From Candidatus Nitrospira nitrificans (lineage in GTDB: Bacteria > Nitrospirota > Nitrospiria > Nitrospirales > Nitrospiraceae), in NCBI RefSeq assembly GCF_001458775.1, contig NZ_CZPZ01000003.1, positions 61,001-125,000 of the forward strand: a stretch of DNA of 64,000 bases. The letters are read 5' to 3'. Position 1 is the first letter of the stretch. Each line of letters opens with the position of its first letter. A program made the position numbers and the translations under genes. This document shows, piece after piece, positions 1 to 8,296 of this stretch. The notes beneath the pieces are model-generated. The model worked only from the letters and a program-made list of their open reading frames with translations. It did no database searches and was not told where the DNA came from.

Positions 1-106
1 CGGCAGGGCAGTAAGAATCATTCTGGTTCCGGGCATCGAGCCTCTGTCCACGATTGACAAGACGGTCGTAATTGGAGAAGACTATTGTCATTCTCAGGAG
101 GACCTC

Positions 107-319
107 ATGCCGGTCAATATGGATCCGTCGAAAAAGCGACGTCGCCCCCAGACGAGCGCCGCCGCAGCGGCTGAAGACAGACAGACAGGCGCCACAGCGA
201 CATCCCCGCGAAGAAGTTTTGGAGAGGAAACGGAAGCGGATCGTGAAAAAGATTTGGCTGAGGCCGAGCTGAAAAACTTATGGGACGCCACTGAAGTGAT
301 TGATATGGACAAAGTCTAA
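107..319 (+). CDS. Small charged hypothetical protein (70 aa)
   Basis: No family is recognised. The ATG follows a strong ribosome binding site (AGGAGG, about 6 nt upstream), which supports this start; an in-frame ATG four codons later is possible but less well placed. The product has a basic KKRRR stretch near the N-terminus, an alanine run, and an acidic, Glu/Asp-rich C-terminal half ending in MDKV. There is no signal peptide or membrane segment. It lies 68 nt upstream of a ClpS-like gene on the same strand. The low-complexity composition suggests a flexible protein; function unknown. Confidence 0.6.
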   Translation: MPVNMDPSKKRRRPQTSAAAAAEDRQTGATATSPRRSFGEETEADREKDLAEAELKNLWDATEVIDMDKV

Positions 320-387
320 GTCCTTGCATGACGTCCAGCGACTCAGCATTGAACTGTTTCCACCGGGCCTGCTAGAAACTCCGCTCC

Positions 388-684
388 ATGCCGACACCCG
401 CCATGCCCCAGACAACTCCGGACACCACCGAAGATGTGCAAATCGGTTCGGGAACCGGATTTGAATCTCGTGTCGTCGTCTATAACTGCGACTGCCACAC
501 ATACCAACAAGTGATTGAGCTGTTTTGCCGATTTATTCCCGCCATGACCTCGACCAAAGCATTTGAGTTGGCCTACCGGATCGACCATGATGGGGAAGCC
601 ATCGTCTTCACCGGATCGACGGAACAGGCGGATGACATTGCAGCAAAACTCGCGGGAGGTGGGCTCAGAGTGGCCGTACAGTAA
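388..684 (+). CDS. clpS: ClpS-like protease adaptor
   Basis: ClpS proteins bind the N-domain of ClpA or ClpC and deliver N-degron substrates to the Clp protease in the cytoplasm. The C-terminal 70 residues follow the family pattern: a strand with a conserved Asn (VVVYNCDCHTY), a helix beginning with VIELF, a second helix rich in Ala (STKAFELAYRI), and a strand (AIVFTGS). The first 25 residues form a disordered Thr/Pro-rich tail, as is usual. The Asn and one Asp of the substrate pocket are kept, but the first Asp of the usual NDD is Cys, and the usual Val-His pair is Ile-Asp, so specificity may differ. The ribosome binding site is weak. A clpB gene lies 13 kb away but is not linked. Confidence 0.8.
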   Translation: MPTPAMPQTTPDTTEDVQIGSGTGFESRVVVYNCDCHTYQQVIELFCRFIPAMTSTKAFELAYRIDHDGEAIVFTGSTEQADDIAAKLAGGGLRVAVQ

Positions 685-700
685 TCCGACTGCCCGTACC

Positions 701-1048
701 TTAATGTTTCGATGTGCGCGCGGCCGTTTTCTTGGCTGAGCTGGTCGGCGCCTTTGAGGCAACGGGCTTGGAAGCCTCGCCCGATTTCTTCACGGTCTTC
801 GACGCGCTTGGTTTTTCCTTTTTCTCCGCAACCTTGGACTTGCCGCTCGAACGCTTCACGGGAGTCATGTACGCGGAGGTGCGGTTGACCTTCGCTAATT
901 GGTCTCCGCTGAGCACGCGGACTTGATACAGCTCAAACAGCTTGCCGATGGCTTTCGTGTCGCCTCGTCTCGCCGCATTCAAGAGTTTGCGACGTTGATT
1001 CATCTCTTCTTCTTCGGTATGCGAAGCAGCTCGTCGTTCCATGCCCAT
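701..1048 (-). CDS. Hypothetical protein with Lys/Ala/Ser-rich tail
   Basis: No named family is recognised. The start ATG follows GGGAAGG on the minus strand, a good ribosome binding site. Residues 1-60 look folded and helical (RRKLLNAARRGDTKAIGKLFELYQVRVLS), and residues 65-115 are a repetitive Lys/Ala/Ser tail resembling histone-H1-like tails, so nucleic acid binding is possible but is inference. It converges with the ClpS-like gene, with only 16 nt between the stops. No membrane segment or signal peptide is present. Confidence 0.6.
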   Translation of the reverse strand: MGMERRAASHTEEEEMNQRRKLLNAARRGDTKAIGKLFELYQVRVLSGDQLAKVNRTSAYMTPVKRSSGKSKVAEKKEKPSASKTVKKSGEASKPVASKAPTSSAKKTAARTSKH

Positions 1049-1234
1049 CCTTCCCTCAACACAGGCTGACCAACTGATCGTGGCGGCTGCGGTACGATAC
1101 CCAGCCAGCCTAAAATTGCCGAAGTATATCAGAATTATGATGATTTTTGGAATATCGAATATCGCGCAACCGTGAGAGGCCTCACCCTATGACTCTCTAT
1201 AGAGAAAGAGGCCGGCGGCGCGTGAATTTCACTC

Positions 1235-1263
1235 TTGAGTGGCATCACAAGCACCGGTATAAG
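1235..1263 (+). promoter_or_regulatory. Candidate sigma-70 promoter for the DUF3386 gene
   Basis: TTGAGT and TATAAG are separated by exactly 17 nt, and the -10 element ends 38 nt before the chosen ATG. This is the only well spaced promoter-like pair seen in the 250-nt gap 1049-1301. Confidence 0.45.
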
Positions 1264-1301
1264 TATATAAGGATGATAGTTTGTCTAAGAGGAGCGCCAT
1301 C

Positions 1302-1973
1302 ATGGAACATACACCGGAACCTTCGACCGTCGCCGATGATCCTCGCGCGCGCGATCTCCTGCGCCGAGCGTTCGAAAAGACCGCCCGGTGGCCGAAAGGC
1401 TTTACGGGATTTACGGCTGACCTCACCGTCAATGTGAACGGAAAAGAGACCAGAGGCCCGGTCATCGCCAAGGGTCCCCGCGAGGTCTCCGTTCAGCTGG
1501 ACAACGGCGAGATTCAAAAGTGGGCGCAAGAGCAGCTGAGCATGATCGCGGTCCATCGTGGACCACGAAGCTTTGAAGAGTCTGATGGGAAATATTCACT
1601 CACGATGGAGGAAGACGGTCACCCGTTCGGCACTAAACTGAACATCCACGGCTCTCACTCCTTCTACCGGATCAAGGACGACCGCATCACGCAGATCAAC
1701 CGGAAGATGGCCCATCCCGGCATGAACCCGTTTGCCTTTACGATCAATGTCGAGGAGAGCGCGATCACGCAGGACCAGAAAAATCTGACAACCAAATACA
1801 CGGTCTACTACTATTCGCCGACCGACGGCCGATTGACCAACGTGGAAAGCTTCACCGATACCCATGTCCGCGTCGGCCCAGCCGACCTCCCGGCCACGAG
1901 ACGGATTATTACCTACGAAGAGGGACAGGTCGTCGTGAAGAATCTGACCTTCACGAACCACCAACTGCTCTAG
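1302..1973 (+). CDS. DUF3386 family protein
   Basis: The 223-residue product matches the DUF3386 pattern known mainly from cyanobacteria: a helical start (DDPRARDLLRRAFEKTARWP) followed by a long beta-rich domain with the segment GFTADLTVNVNGKETRG and a C-terminal strand region ending NLTFTNHQLL. The molecular function of the family is not established. The ATG at 1302 is preceded by AGAGGAG at good spacing, so a longer TTG start at 1281 was rejected. A DUF5069 gene begins two nt after the stop, so the two are very likely co-transcribed. No signal peptide is visible; cytoplasmic location is inferred. Confidence 0.85.
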   Translation: MEHTPEPSTVADDPRARDLLRRAFEKTARWPKGFTGFTADLTVNVNGKETRGPVIAKGPREVSVQLDNGEIQKWAQEQLSMIAVHRGPRSFEESDGKYSLTMEEDGHPFGTKLNIHGSHSFYRIKDDRITQINRKMAHPGMNPFAFTINVEESAITQDQKNLTTKYTVYYYSPTDGRLTNVESFTDTHVRVGPADLPATRRIITYEEGQVVVKNLTFTNHQLL

Positions 1974-1975
1974 CC

Positions 1976-2425
1976 ATGGACTTGAGGACGAGCTTCCCTC
2001 GCAGCATGCGATTCACGCTGGCAGGCTATGCCCATCTTGCGCGCATGATCGACAAATGTCGGGCCGTGCTCGCCGGGACAGAGGGGGACTACATCTACCC
2101 TTGCCCCATGGACGAACGGCTCATGGAGTTCGCGGGAATCACCAACGACCAGTTCATGGCGGCGGTTCAGGCCCATCCGACCGACGAGGGGGTCGTGAAG
2201 TGGTTTGAGCAGACGACAACACCGCGCCAACCTGCCGAGTTAGAGAAATGGAATCAGCAGCTGTTGGCACGCGAACCGAGCTCACCTGAGAGTGCGGCCA
2301 GATTCAAACAATACCTGGCCGCCATCGATCCCTCGCGCACCGACATCACCGCCTGGTCGGATTTGCAAGACTTGGAAGAAGGGCGAGTTGTTCCGAGACG
2401 AGAGCCGGCACATCAATCTCAATAG
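1976..2425 (+). CDS. DUF5069 family protein
   Basis: The 149-residue product opens with the family pattern: DLRTSFPRS, then LAGYAHLARMIDKCRA, then a tyrosine/proline patch (YIYPCPMDERLMEF) and TDEGVVKWF. Family function is unknown. It starts two nt after the DUF3386 gene, so it is probably translated by coupling. The last 7 nt overlap the end of the convergent reductase gene. The C-terminal 50 residues (after about 100) are less conserved in character and may be a lineage-specific extension. Confidence 0.85.
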   Translation: MDLRTSFPRSMRFTLAGYAHLARMIDKCRAVLAGTEGDYIYPCPMDERLMEFAGITNDQFMAAVQAHPTDEGVVKWFEQTTTPRQPAELEKWNQQLLAREPSSPESAARFKQYLAAIDPSRTDITAWSDLQDLEEGRVVPRREPAHQSQ

Positions 2426-3045
2426 GTGAGCGCCGGATATTTGCCAAGATAGGTCGGGTGCTCTGCCTGCGCCAGCATGAAATGCGCCACATCAGAGCGA
2501 GAAACAGCGCCCACCTTCATTCCGTCCACAAGGCTATCCAGAATTCGATAGTGGCCGGTCATCGCGCCGTTGGTCAAGCGGCCCGGGCGCACGATCTCCC
2601 AACGAGAATACCCGCCGGCAATCAGGCGCTCCTGCTCACTTTTGTCTGCATAGACGTTCTTGAGAAGCAGCGTGAATAGGAGTCTCATGGGGAGCGAATT
2701 GTACCCCGAGCTGTCGCCTGCGCCAAAACCGGTCAGCACAAGGAGCGTGGGGGAAGCATTCGTCTCCTGAAGCACTTGTAATAGAAGGCGCGCGGAGTCG
2801 GAAAACAACGTGGTGGCAAAGGGGCTTTTCACGCCGAGCGTCACGAGGACGGCTTCAGCCCCTTGCACGGCAGTCCTCACATCGTTGAGTTTTGTCGCAC
2901 TCCCCTGCACCATTTTTAATTTTGGGCGATCCGGAAGCGGAACGATTCGGCGCGACAAGGTGGTGATCTCATGCCCTTTTGCAAGGGCGAGACGCGTGCA
3001 CTGGAGTCCTATTCCGGCTGATGCTCCGATGATGGTGATCTTCAT
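2419..3045 (-). CDS. NAD(P)-binding atypical SDR / NmrA-like protein
   Basis: A Rossmann-fold dinucleotide-binding protein of 208 residues. The N-terminal glycine motif is GASAGIG at residues 7-13, followed by Arg-rich SRR after the second strand, which often indicates NADPH. The strand VLVTLGV and the segment LLVLTGFGAGDS fit the atypical short-chain reductases that act like NmrA or biliverdin reductase B; the classical YxxxK pair is not obvious. Likely role is a cytoplasmic flavin or quinone reductase or a redox sensor; the substrate cannot be told. It overlaps the DUF5069 gene tail to tail. Confidence 0.85.
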   Translation of the reverse strand: MKITIIGASAGIGLQCTRLALAKGHEITTLSRRIVPLPDRPKLKMVQGSATKLNDVRTAVQGAEAVLVTLGVKSPFATTLFSDSARLLLQVLQETNASPTLLVLTGFGAGDSSGYNSLPMRLLFTLLLKNVYADKSEQERLIAGGYSRWEIVRPGRLTNGAMTGHYRILDSLVDGMKVGAVSRSDVAHFMLAQAEHPTYLGKYPALTY

Positions 3046-3542
3046 GTTTCCTTGATGTCAGGGTTCCAAGACCGCTTAGCGGGAATGAATCATATCGCGA
3101 ATCTTCACCGTGGGCACATTCTCAGCCCGTTCGTAGGCTCAGGTCAAGCGCTGCTGACCGGCAATCATCCCGTACTGATTCATATACTGATCTGTCAGAG
3201 TGCGCAAAGATGAACTGCCTGACTTCCGCTTCAGTTGCTGTCACTCCGGCACAGTTACGCAGTCACGTTGCAGCGGTTAGCCGGATACGGAGCCTCTCAA
3301 TGAGACACGTGTTTCCGTGCAACCCCCATTGTGCTGCATCGAACTACGGAATTGAAATACAGCCAGGCAGATTGTAGGCCATACGTCCCCGCGGATGCGG
3401 AAACGATACAATCAGATCAGAGGGAAGAACCTCACCCAGGCACAAGTAAGCTTGGGAAATATCTCCGGGGAGAACACGCCCGGAACACTTGACCCCATGG
3501 CCGAGAGTCTGTAGAACTGTAACTCCTCGATATCGTTAAGCT
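3046..3542. other. Non-coding gap upstream of tRNA-Thr
   Basis: About 500 nt without a convincing gene. The only element seen is a promoter-like pair near its right end, listed separately. Confidence 0.5.
3489..3517 (+). promoter_or_regulatory. Candidate promoter for tRNA-Thr
   Basis: TTGACC and TAGAAC are separated by 17 nt, and the -10 element ends 25 nt before the first base of the tRNA. The -35 matches consensus well and the -10 moderately. Confidence 0.4.
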
Positions 3543-3618
3543 GCTGGCGTAGCTCAATCGGCAGAGCAGCGGTTTTGTAAACCGCAGGTTGGAGGTTCGA
3601 TTCCTCTCGCCAGCTCCA
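3543..3618 (+). tRNA. tRNA-Thr (anticodon TGT)
   Basis: A full cloverleaf can be drawn: acceptor GCTGGCG pairs with CGCCAGC, the anticodon stem GCGGT/ACCGC encloses the loop TTTGTAA with anticodon TGT at 3576-3578, and the T arm holds TTCGATT. The discriminator base is T at 3615, and CCA is encoded at 3616-3618. The 3' half of the gene is the integration site of the genomic island to its right: a degenerate copy of this sequence recurs at 8297-8342. Confidence 0.95.
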
Positions 3619-4360
3619 TAAATTCCGCTGACGATTCAACCACTTTGCGACTTACAGAACTCCTGCTCTCCCCTCGCAATTCAGCCAGTGTAACCGTCTG
3701 CTTTTCGAAATAGGCAGATAATGACTGCGCGGCTTGTTGCAGAGCTTTCTCGTTCACGATGTTGTAGCGGTCGAACACGCTCCGGGTCTTATGGCCGGAA
3801 ATCGCCATTGCCACCTTTTCAGGCACGCCAGCCCGAACCATGTTGCGAACAGCCGTCCGTCGAAAGTCATGGGGGATCTTGCCCTGCCAGACCTTCCGAC
3901 ACTTGGCGGCATCCTCCACCATCTGTCCGAGTCCCACCGCCTCGCAGGCCTTCCGCCAGGAGTGACTGAGGGTCTGCAAGCGTATCCCCCCTCGATGACA
4001 GATCCACGGGCAAGCAGGCCACTTGTTGTCACAGCGGGCTTTCCAAGTCCGCAGGACTCGATGGAGATCACCCGTGAGGAAGAGTACTCGCGGAGTATTC
4101 GTCTTCGTATCCTGTGCTTGAAGGTAGAGTTTGCCTTCCGTCCAGTTAATCTGACGCCACTGGAGAGAACAGACCTCACCCATCCTCATGCCGCTGTAGT
4201 AGGCAAGACTGACGGCGACCTGTGCGTAATCAGGTAACGCGCCTCTGAGCGCGAGAAAGTCCTCATGCTCAAAGAAACCAGACCGGATATTGCGCTCCTT
4301 CAACATTGGAATATGAGGGGGGCGACCAACAAGTTCCCACTTGGGAAAGCTCACTACCAT
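3554..4360 (-). pseudogene. Tyrosine recombinase (integrase), N-terminally truncated
   Basis: The catalytic domain is complete: Arg59 (GMRMGEV), His164 and Arg167 (HDFRR), His190 (SGHKTR) and the nucleophile Tyr199 (DRYN). The N-terminal arm-binding and core-binding domains, which normally add 100-150 residues, are missing; the frame opens only 30 residues before the catalytic domain and is followed by the vapC stop 4 nt upstream. The last 20 codons read antisense through tRNA-Thr, which is typical of integrases whose gene abuts their attachment site. Without DNA-binding domains it should not recombine. The deletion probably came with acquisition of the adjoining VapBC pair. Confidence 0.85.
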
Positions 4361-4364
4361 GTGA

Positions 4365-4775
4365 TTACAACTCCCCGATCTGGACCCACGGAATACGGGC
4401 GAAGTGCTTGCGGTCGTAGGTGAGAATCTCTGTGAGTCCTTGCTCTTTCATATGGAAAGCGTTGTACGCATCCACAAAATCGATATTTGCGTGGACATAG
4501 AGATCTAGGGCCATGAAGAGCAGTGGGGTTTCCGGGCAGAACAGATTGGGCGTATTCAGAATCTTCTCGACCTTTGCAGCGATATCCGACTTTTCCAATT
4601 TGTAAAAGGATTCTAGGGTCCAGACAATCTCGGCAATGACCAGCAGGCTGGTCGCCAATTTGACTTTACCGCGCAAGGCATCGCGAAAGAGGGTTTCCGC
4701 TCGTTTGGCTTTGGCTGGGTCGTCGTTGGTCAGAAAACGGAGAAACACATTGGTATCGACAAAGAAACTAGCCAT
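4365..4775 (-). CDS. vapC: PIN-domain ribonuclease toxin (VapC)
   Basis: The 136-residue product is a full-length PIN domain: first acidic residue in FVDTNVFLRFL, Glu in VIAEIVW, Asp in FVDAYNAFHM and Asp in LTYDRKHFARI. VapC toxins cut specific RNAs, usually tRNAs, and are held inactive by the partner. The ATG at 4775 overlaps the end of the antitoxin gene by 8 nt, so translation is coupled. All four catalytic acidic residues are present, so the toxin is likely active. It lies directly behind the truncated integrase. Confidence 0.9.
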   Translation of the reverse strand: MASFFVDTNVFLRFLTNDDPAKAKRAETLFRDALRGKVKLATSLLVIAEIVWTLESFYKLEKSDIAAKVEKILNTPNLFCPETPLLFMALDLYVHANIDFVDAYNAFHMKEQGLTEILTYDRKHFARIPWVQIGEL

Positions 4776-5019
4776 GCCCAACCACCTTCTTGGCTATGGC
4801 CTGTCTGACAGACTGACGAATCTTCTCAAAATCTTCCGGGTGCTCTAATGCCTGGACCGAGCCCCTGAGATCAAGAATGGTTCCTTTGACGACCTTCAAG
4901 ATCACTTCCTCCCCTCGCATCACAAAGAGGACTTTCTCCCCTTCTTTCACGCCCAACCGGTCACGAATCGCCTTGGGAATTGTGACCTGTCCTTTCCGGG
5001 TTATCGTAGATTCCAGCAT
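4768..5019 (-). CDS. vapB: AbrB/MazE-type antitoxin (VapB)
   Basis: The N-terminal 45 residues are a swapped-hairpin AbrB domain: STITRKGQVTIPKAIRDRLGVKEGEKVLF. The C-terminal half is the toxin-binding tail. The start at 5019 is chosen because GGAGG lies 6 nt upstream; a longer frame to 5067 lacks such a site. The gene overlaps vapC by 8 nt. Antitoxins of this kind repress their own operon, and a perfect inverted repeat at 5039-5064 is a likely operator. Confidence 0.9.
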   Translation of the reverse strand: MLESTITRKGQVTIPKAIRDRLGVKEGEKVLFVMRGEEVILKVVKGTILDLRGSVQALEHPEDFEKIRQSVRQAIAKKVVGHG

Positions 5020-5038
5020 GCCTACCTCCATCACGATT

Positions 5039-5064
5039 GTAGTACTTTTATAGTTTAGTACTAC
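5039..5064. promoter_or_regulatory. Likely operator of the vapBC pair
   Basis: GTAGTAC and GTACTAC form a perfect 7-bp inverted repeat with a 12-nt AT-rich spacer that could hold the promoter -10 element. It lies 20 nt upstream of the antitoxin start. AbrB-type antitoxins commonly bind such sites; the assignment is inference. Confidence 0.55.
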
Positions 5065-5186
5065 CACTCGATCGAGTCAACCGCAGCCCTGGAAAGACAG
5101 AAATAGGGGAAATCTCACGACACCCCCCTTACCCCCACGAGCAGCGCCCCCGTTGCCGCCGGCGAGCAAGAAACAGAAACCTTCTG

Positions 5187-5470
5187 CGGTGACTCACTCC
5201 CGGGAGGCAATCGCGCCAGGAACAATCAACCTGGCACGACTGCAGCCCAGTCGCGCGCTAGGAATTAGCCTCCCGCCTTGGCTGGGGTGGGGGCAGGAGG
5301 CTTGATGTATTGATCACCCGTTGGCAACTCGGATCTTCAAACCCCGATATCCAACCGAACGTCCCTGCCCCGCCGATCCAGTGTTTGACCGTGCAGAAGT
5401 CTCCCACCCGACGGAGCGTGTCGTTGAACATGAGGAGGAAGAGTTTCGATGCCGCTTCGCACACGTGGCG
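5187..5470. repeat. Imperfect long direct repeat, copy A
   Basis: This stretch is clearly similar to 7081-7370 in the same orientation, including non-coding sequence before the frame and the 3' end of a rep-like gene. The two copies flank the regulator-monooxygenase pair. Confidence 0.75.
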
Positions 5471-5510
5471 TGTCAGGACGATCTGAAAGCGCTCGATTGG
5501 TACGAGAACT
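5258..5510 (-). pseudogene. Remnant of HUH replication protein (C-terminus)
   Basis: The frame encodes a C-terminal piece (KLFLLMFNDTLRRVGDF, then CTVKHWIGGAGTFGWISG) nearly matching the end of the rep-like pseudogene at 7088-8116. Upstream the similarity goes on for about a dozen residues (VPIERFQIVLTRH) and then meets a stop codon. The HUH and tyrosine motifs are absent. It is a leftover of a second, diverged copy of the gene. Confidence 0.7.
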
Positions 5511-5644
5511 CAAAACCAACAAAAGTTGGAGACGTCTTCCAACATCTCCAAGCACCCATAACGGTGCCCGCGTTGACGTCGATAGAACCTACTCACATTT
5601 TGTAACAGAAATTCAGAATGGCAACGTTGTTTCACCATCTTCAA

Positions 5645-6607
5645 TCAGGTGCGTGCGCGCAGCTCGCGTACGCCGCGGCCGATCTTACGCCGAATGAGTG
5701 TGCGCAACGTCACCCCGTCTGCGTACCCGACCTGGGCGGCAATCTGGTCAACACTGGCGCTGCTTGTCTGTAGCAGGTGTACCGCGCGCTCGACGCGAAG
5801 ATCCTGAACATAGGCGAGCGGAGACTTACCCAGAACGGATTGCAGGCGACGCGCCAAGGTCCGTTCGCTTGTCACCGCTGCACGAGCCGCTTCGCTGAGT
5901 GAAAAGCCTTGATCCAGCTGGCGCCGTGCCCACCGCTCGAACCGTTCGACGAGTGGGTCCGAGTGCGCAAGGTGGTCAGGAATCGCGAATGCCGCCTGCG
6001 ATGGCCTTGGCTCAACCACCAGGTAGCGGGCCGTTAGAGCCGCCAGCGCCGGGCTCTTGCGACGCACCAGCCACAACGCCAGATCAAGGTGGGCTAGCGC
6101 AGCGCCGGCGGTGACGAAGCGGGATGAACTCACGAGCATCCGCGAGTCATCTAGCAGGACATGCGGGTACCGTTCACGAAAGAACGGGGCGAGCCACCAT
6201 GATGTCGTCCCTTGCTGGCCATTGAGCAGAGACGTGCCAGCAAGGACAAACGTGCCCGTGCATGCCGCGCCCACGAGCGTGCCGCTGCCAGACCAGCGAC
6301 GAATGAGCGCTTGTGCGTCCTTCACGTCTCGCCGTTCAAGCGCAAGTCGCAGAGTATCAGGCATCTTTGCCCCGAGCGCTGGCACGAGGGCGATGTCCGG
6401 GCTCGCAAGTCGTGTCGCCGACCGTATAGGCACCAACAACCCGTGACTGGTGTGTATGTGGGAACGGACACCCACGACCGTCACGTTGAATCGTGTCGAA
6501 GTTGTTCCAGCGGATTCCGCTAGGTCGTTCGCCGTGCCGAAGGTGTCGAGAAGAGTAGTTAAGCCGGTGTCGAAGACTTCATTCAAAGCGAGAACATAAA
6601 TTCGCAT
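5645..6607 (-). CDS. GlxA-type AraC family transcriptional regulator
   Basis: The 320-residue protein has two domains: residues 1-190 form a DJ-1/PfpI-like (glutamine amidotransferase-like) sensor domain with a Cys at the elbow (GAACTGTFVLAG), and residues 215-320 hold the twin helix-turn-helix of AraC (SLSEAARAAVTSERTLARRLQ and SVDQIAAQVGYADGVTLRTL). Length and domain order are normal for the family. It is divergent from a small monooxygenase gene, with 103 nt between starts, and probably controls it. It is island cargo and appears intact while the surrounding mobility genes are broken. Confidence 0.92.
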   Translation of the reverse strand: MRIYVLALNEVFDTGLTTLLDTFGTANDLAESAGTTSTRFNVTVVGVRSHIHTSHGLLVPIRSATRLASPDIALVPALGAKMPDTLRLALERRDVKDAQALIRRWSGSGTLVGAACTGTFVLAGTSLLNGQQGTTSWWLAPFFRERYPHVLLDDSRMLVSSSRFVTAGAALAHLDLALWLVRRKSPALAALTARYLVVEPRPSQAAFAIPDHLAHSDPLVERFERWARRQLDQGFSLSEAARAAVTSERTLARRLQSVLGKSPLAYVQDLRVERAVHLLQTSSASVDQIAAQVGYADGVTLRTLIRRKIGRGVRELRART

Positions 6608-6635
6608 GGCGAGAATTGTATCATAATTGTCATTC

Positions 6636-6651
6636 TTGCCACTAGTGCCAA
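6636..6651. promoter_or_regulatory. Palindrome in the divergent promoter region
   Basis: TTGCCACTAGTGCCAA is palindromic except for one symmetric pair and sits between the divergent regulator and monooxygenase genes. It is a candidate binding site for the AraC-type regulator; inference only. Confidence 0.4.
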
Positions 6652-6710
6652 TTGGTAGACATGGCTAGAGTACGCCTCACTCTGTTCAACCTCTAAAAGG
6701 AGAGAGTACG

Positions 6711-7013
6711 ATGGTACGAGTTGCTCTGTTCGTGCGATTGCAAGCCAAGCCGGGAAAAGAAGCGGATGTCGTCCGCTTTCTCGAAAGCGGACTCGCCCTG
6801 GCGAATCAGGAAACCACAACGCCGATCTGGTTCGCACTACGATTGGGGCCGGCGACGTTTGGTATCTTCGATGCCTTTGCCGATGAAGCAGGCCGCAAGG
6901 CGCATTTGGCTGGCCAGATTGCGGCAGCCCTGATGGCAAAGGCACCTGAGTTGCTGGCCGAAGCGCCACAGATCGAGCAGGTCGACGTGCTCGCCGCCAA
7001 GGTCTTGCACTAA
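6711..7013 (+). CDS. Antibiotic biosynthesis monooxygenase-like protein
   Basis: The 100-residue product has the ABM ferredoxin-like fold pattern: strand VRVALFVRLQAKPGKEADVVRFL, strand TPIWFALRLGPATFGIFDAF, then a helical stretch and a closing strand. Such proteins are small cytoplasmic dimers, often quinol oxygenases or stress proteins acting without metal. The ATG has a good ribosome binding site (AGGAGAG). It is divergent from a GlxA-type regulator, a common pairing in which the regulator senses a reactive compound and the monooxygenase detoxifies it. The substrate is unknown. Confidence 0.85.
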   Translation: MVRVALFVRLQAKPGKEADVVRFLESGLALANQETTTPIWFALRLGPATFGIFDAFADEAGRKAHLAGQIAAALMAKAPELLAEAPQIEQVDVLAAKVLH

Positions 7014-7080
7014 AGTCTATCGTGAGAGGTGGCCTGGCCGCGAGTAGCTCGGCCGGTTGGAGTGAATTAGGAAACCCGTG

Positions 7081-7370
7081 CGGTGGCTTACTCCGGGAAG
7101 CCAATCGCGCCAGGCGAAGCAACGTGGCAGGATTGCAGCCCCGTCGCTCGCAGCGAGGAATTAGTCTCCTGCCCTGGAAGGAGCGGGGGCAGGAGACTTG
7201 ATGTATTGATCGTCCAACGGCAATTTTGGTCTTCGTATCCCGATATCCATCCGAACGTCCCAGCCCCACCGATCCAGTGCTTGACTGTGCAGTACTCTCC
7301 TATCCGGCTGATTGTGTCCGTCAACATAAGGGAAAAGAGTTTCCGTTCTGAATCTCTGGCATGCCGTACC
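7081..7370. repeat. Imperfect long direct repeat, copy B
   Basis: Counterpart of 5187-5470 in the same orientation; it covers the 3' end of the rep-like gene and the sequence just beyond. Confidence 0.75.
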
Positions 7371-8116
7371 AGAACGAATTGATAACATTCTGTCGGTACG
7401 GCGATTTCCAACGAGCAGAAGTACCGGTGTTCTTCAAATTCTCGGAGCTGGCTGTCGAAATCCTTGCTGATGTACTTGGAGAGATACCAGGCCAGCTTTA
7501 CTGGCGAAGTTCAGGCCGTGGCCCCATTCACCTGCCCTTGTATTTTTCCCACGATCTTGTACCAACACCGGCGCAGGAGACGAATATCCTGAAATCCTCT
7601 GACAGCGAGATGCGGATGAATCGCGCCGCACTGCTGGCATTCCAACACTGCCACGTAGGGCATTGGATAACCCGCACGGGACAGCATACGATGCAACCGT
7701 TCCAAATCGGTCAACACTCGTTCTCGATCTTCCACATTGTCGCGATGGGTGAGAGTGACCAGATGGTCCGCCCCGATCGACAGGCATTTCCGTCTGATCT
7801 CTCCTTTTGCCCGTGCTTGTGCCCGCTTTTCATTCTGTTCTTTATAAGCTGATTCTCCTTTGAACCCTCGTTTACCCGGACACGGATCGACTTTTCCCCA
7901 TGCCTCGACCCACTGCTTTCCAAAATCGTGAATCTTGACTGACCACACAGCGCCGGGAGTGGCTGATGGGGCTAAGTTGGATTCCGTGTGATCGACGAGA
8001 AATGTCTTTCTAACAAGTTTAGGAGCCGCCGGCGGACCGGCGGCCGTGCGCCGCTGGCAGTCGCCAGCAGGCGCATCGACCGTCGCTCGAGGCTCGACGT
8101 TCCTCTGTCCTCTCAC
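7088..8116 (-). pseudogene. HUH-type rolling-circle replication initiator, frameshifted
   Basis: Two minus-strand frames together give one Rep-like protein. The first (8116 to 7511) holds LVTLTHRDNVEDRERVLTDL and the metal-binding HUH motif IHPHLAV. The second, entered by a frameshift near 7500-7520, holds WYLSKYISKDF, whose YLSKY fits the paired-tyrosine YxxxY signature of phiX174 gpA-like initiators, then CTVKHWIGGAGTFGWISG to the end at 7088. Such proteins nick one strand at an origin to start rolling-circle replication of plasmids or phages. The frameshift separates metal site and tyrosines, so the gene is dead unless the shift is a sequencing error. It supports an integrated replicon. 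Confidence 0.8.
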
Positions 8117-8296
8117 CTAGATCCTTCTATAATTCCACTCTCAAACAACCTCAACAACTGTAACCAAATCTGTAACTATGCGCACCGATGTTGCCCTCTC
8201 CGCAAGCCAGAGAGCGCAACTCGACGCAGTTATCTAACCTGGCCATTCCTCGTATGATTCTGTTAGAGGGAGGGTTGGAAACTCCTTCAGAACTAA

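Noticed and set aside
1281..1301. TTG start for the DUF3386 gene
   Set aside because: The AGAGGAG site would lie inside the gene; ATG at 1302 fits it well.
7500..7520. Programmed frameshift in the rep gene
   Set aside because: No slippery heptamer or downstream structure was noticed and the integrase beside it is also broken.
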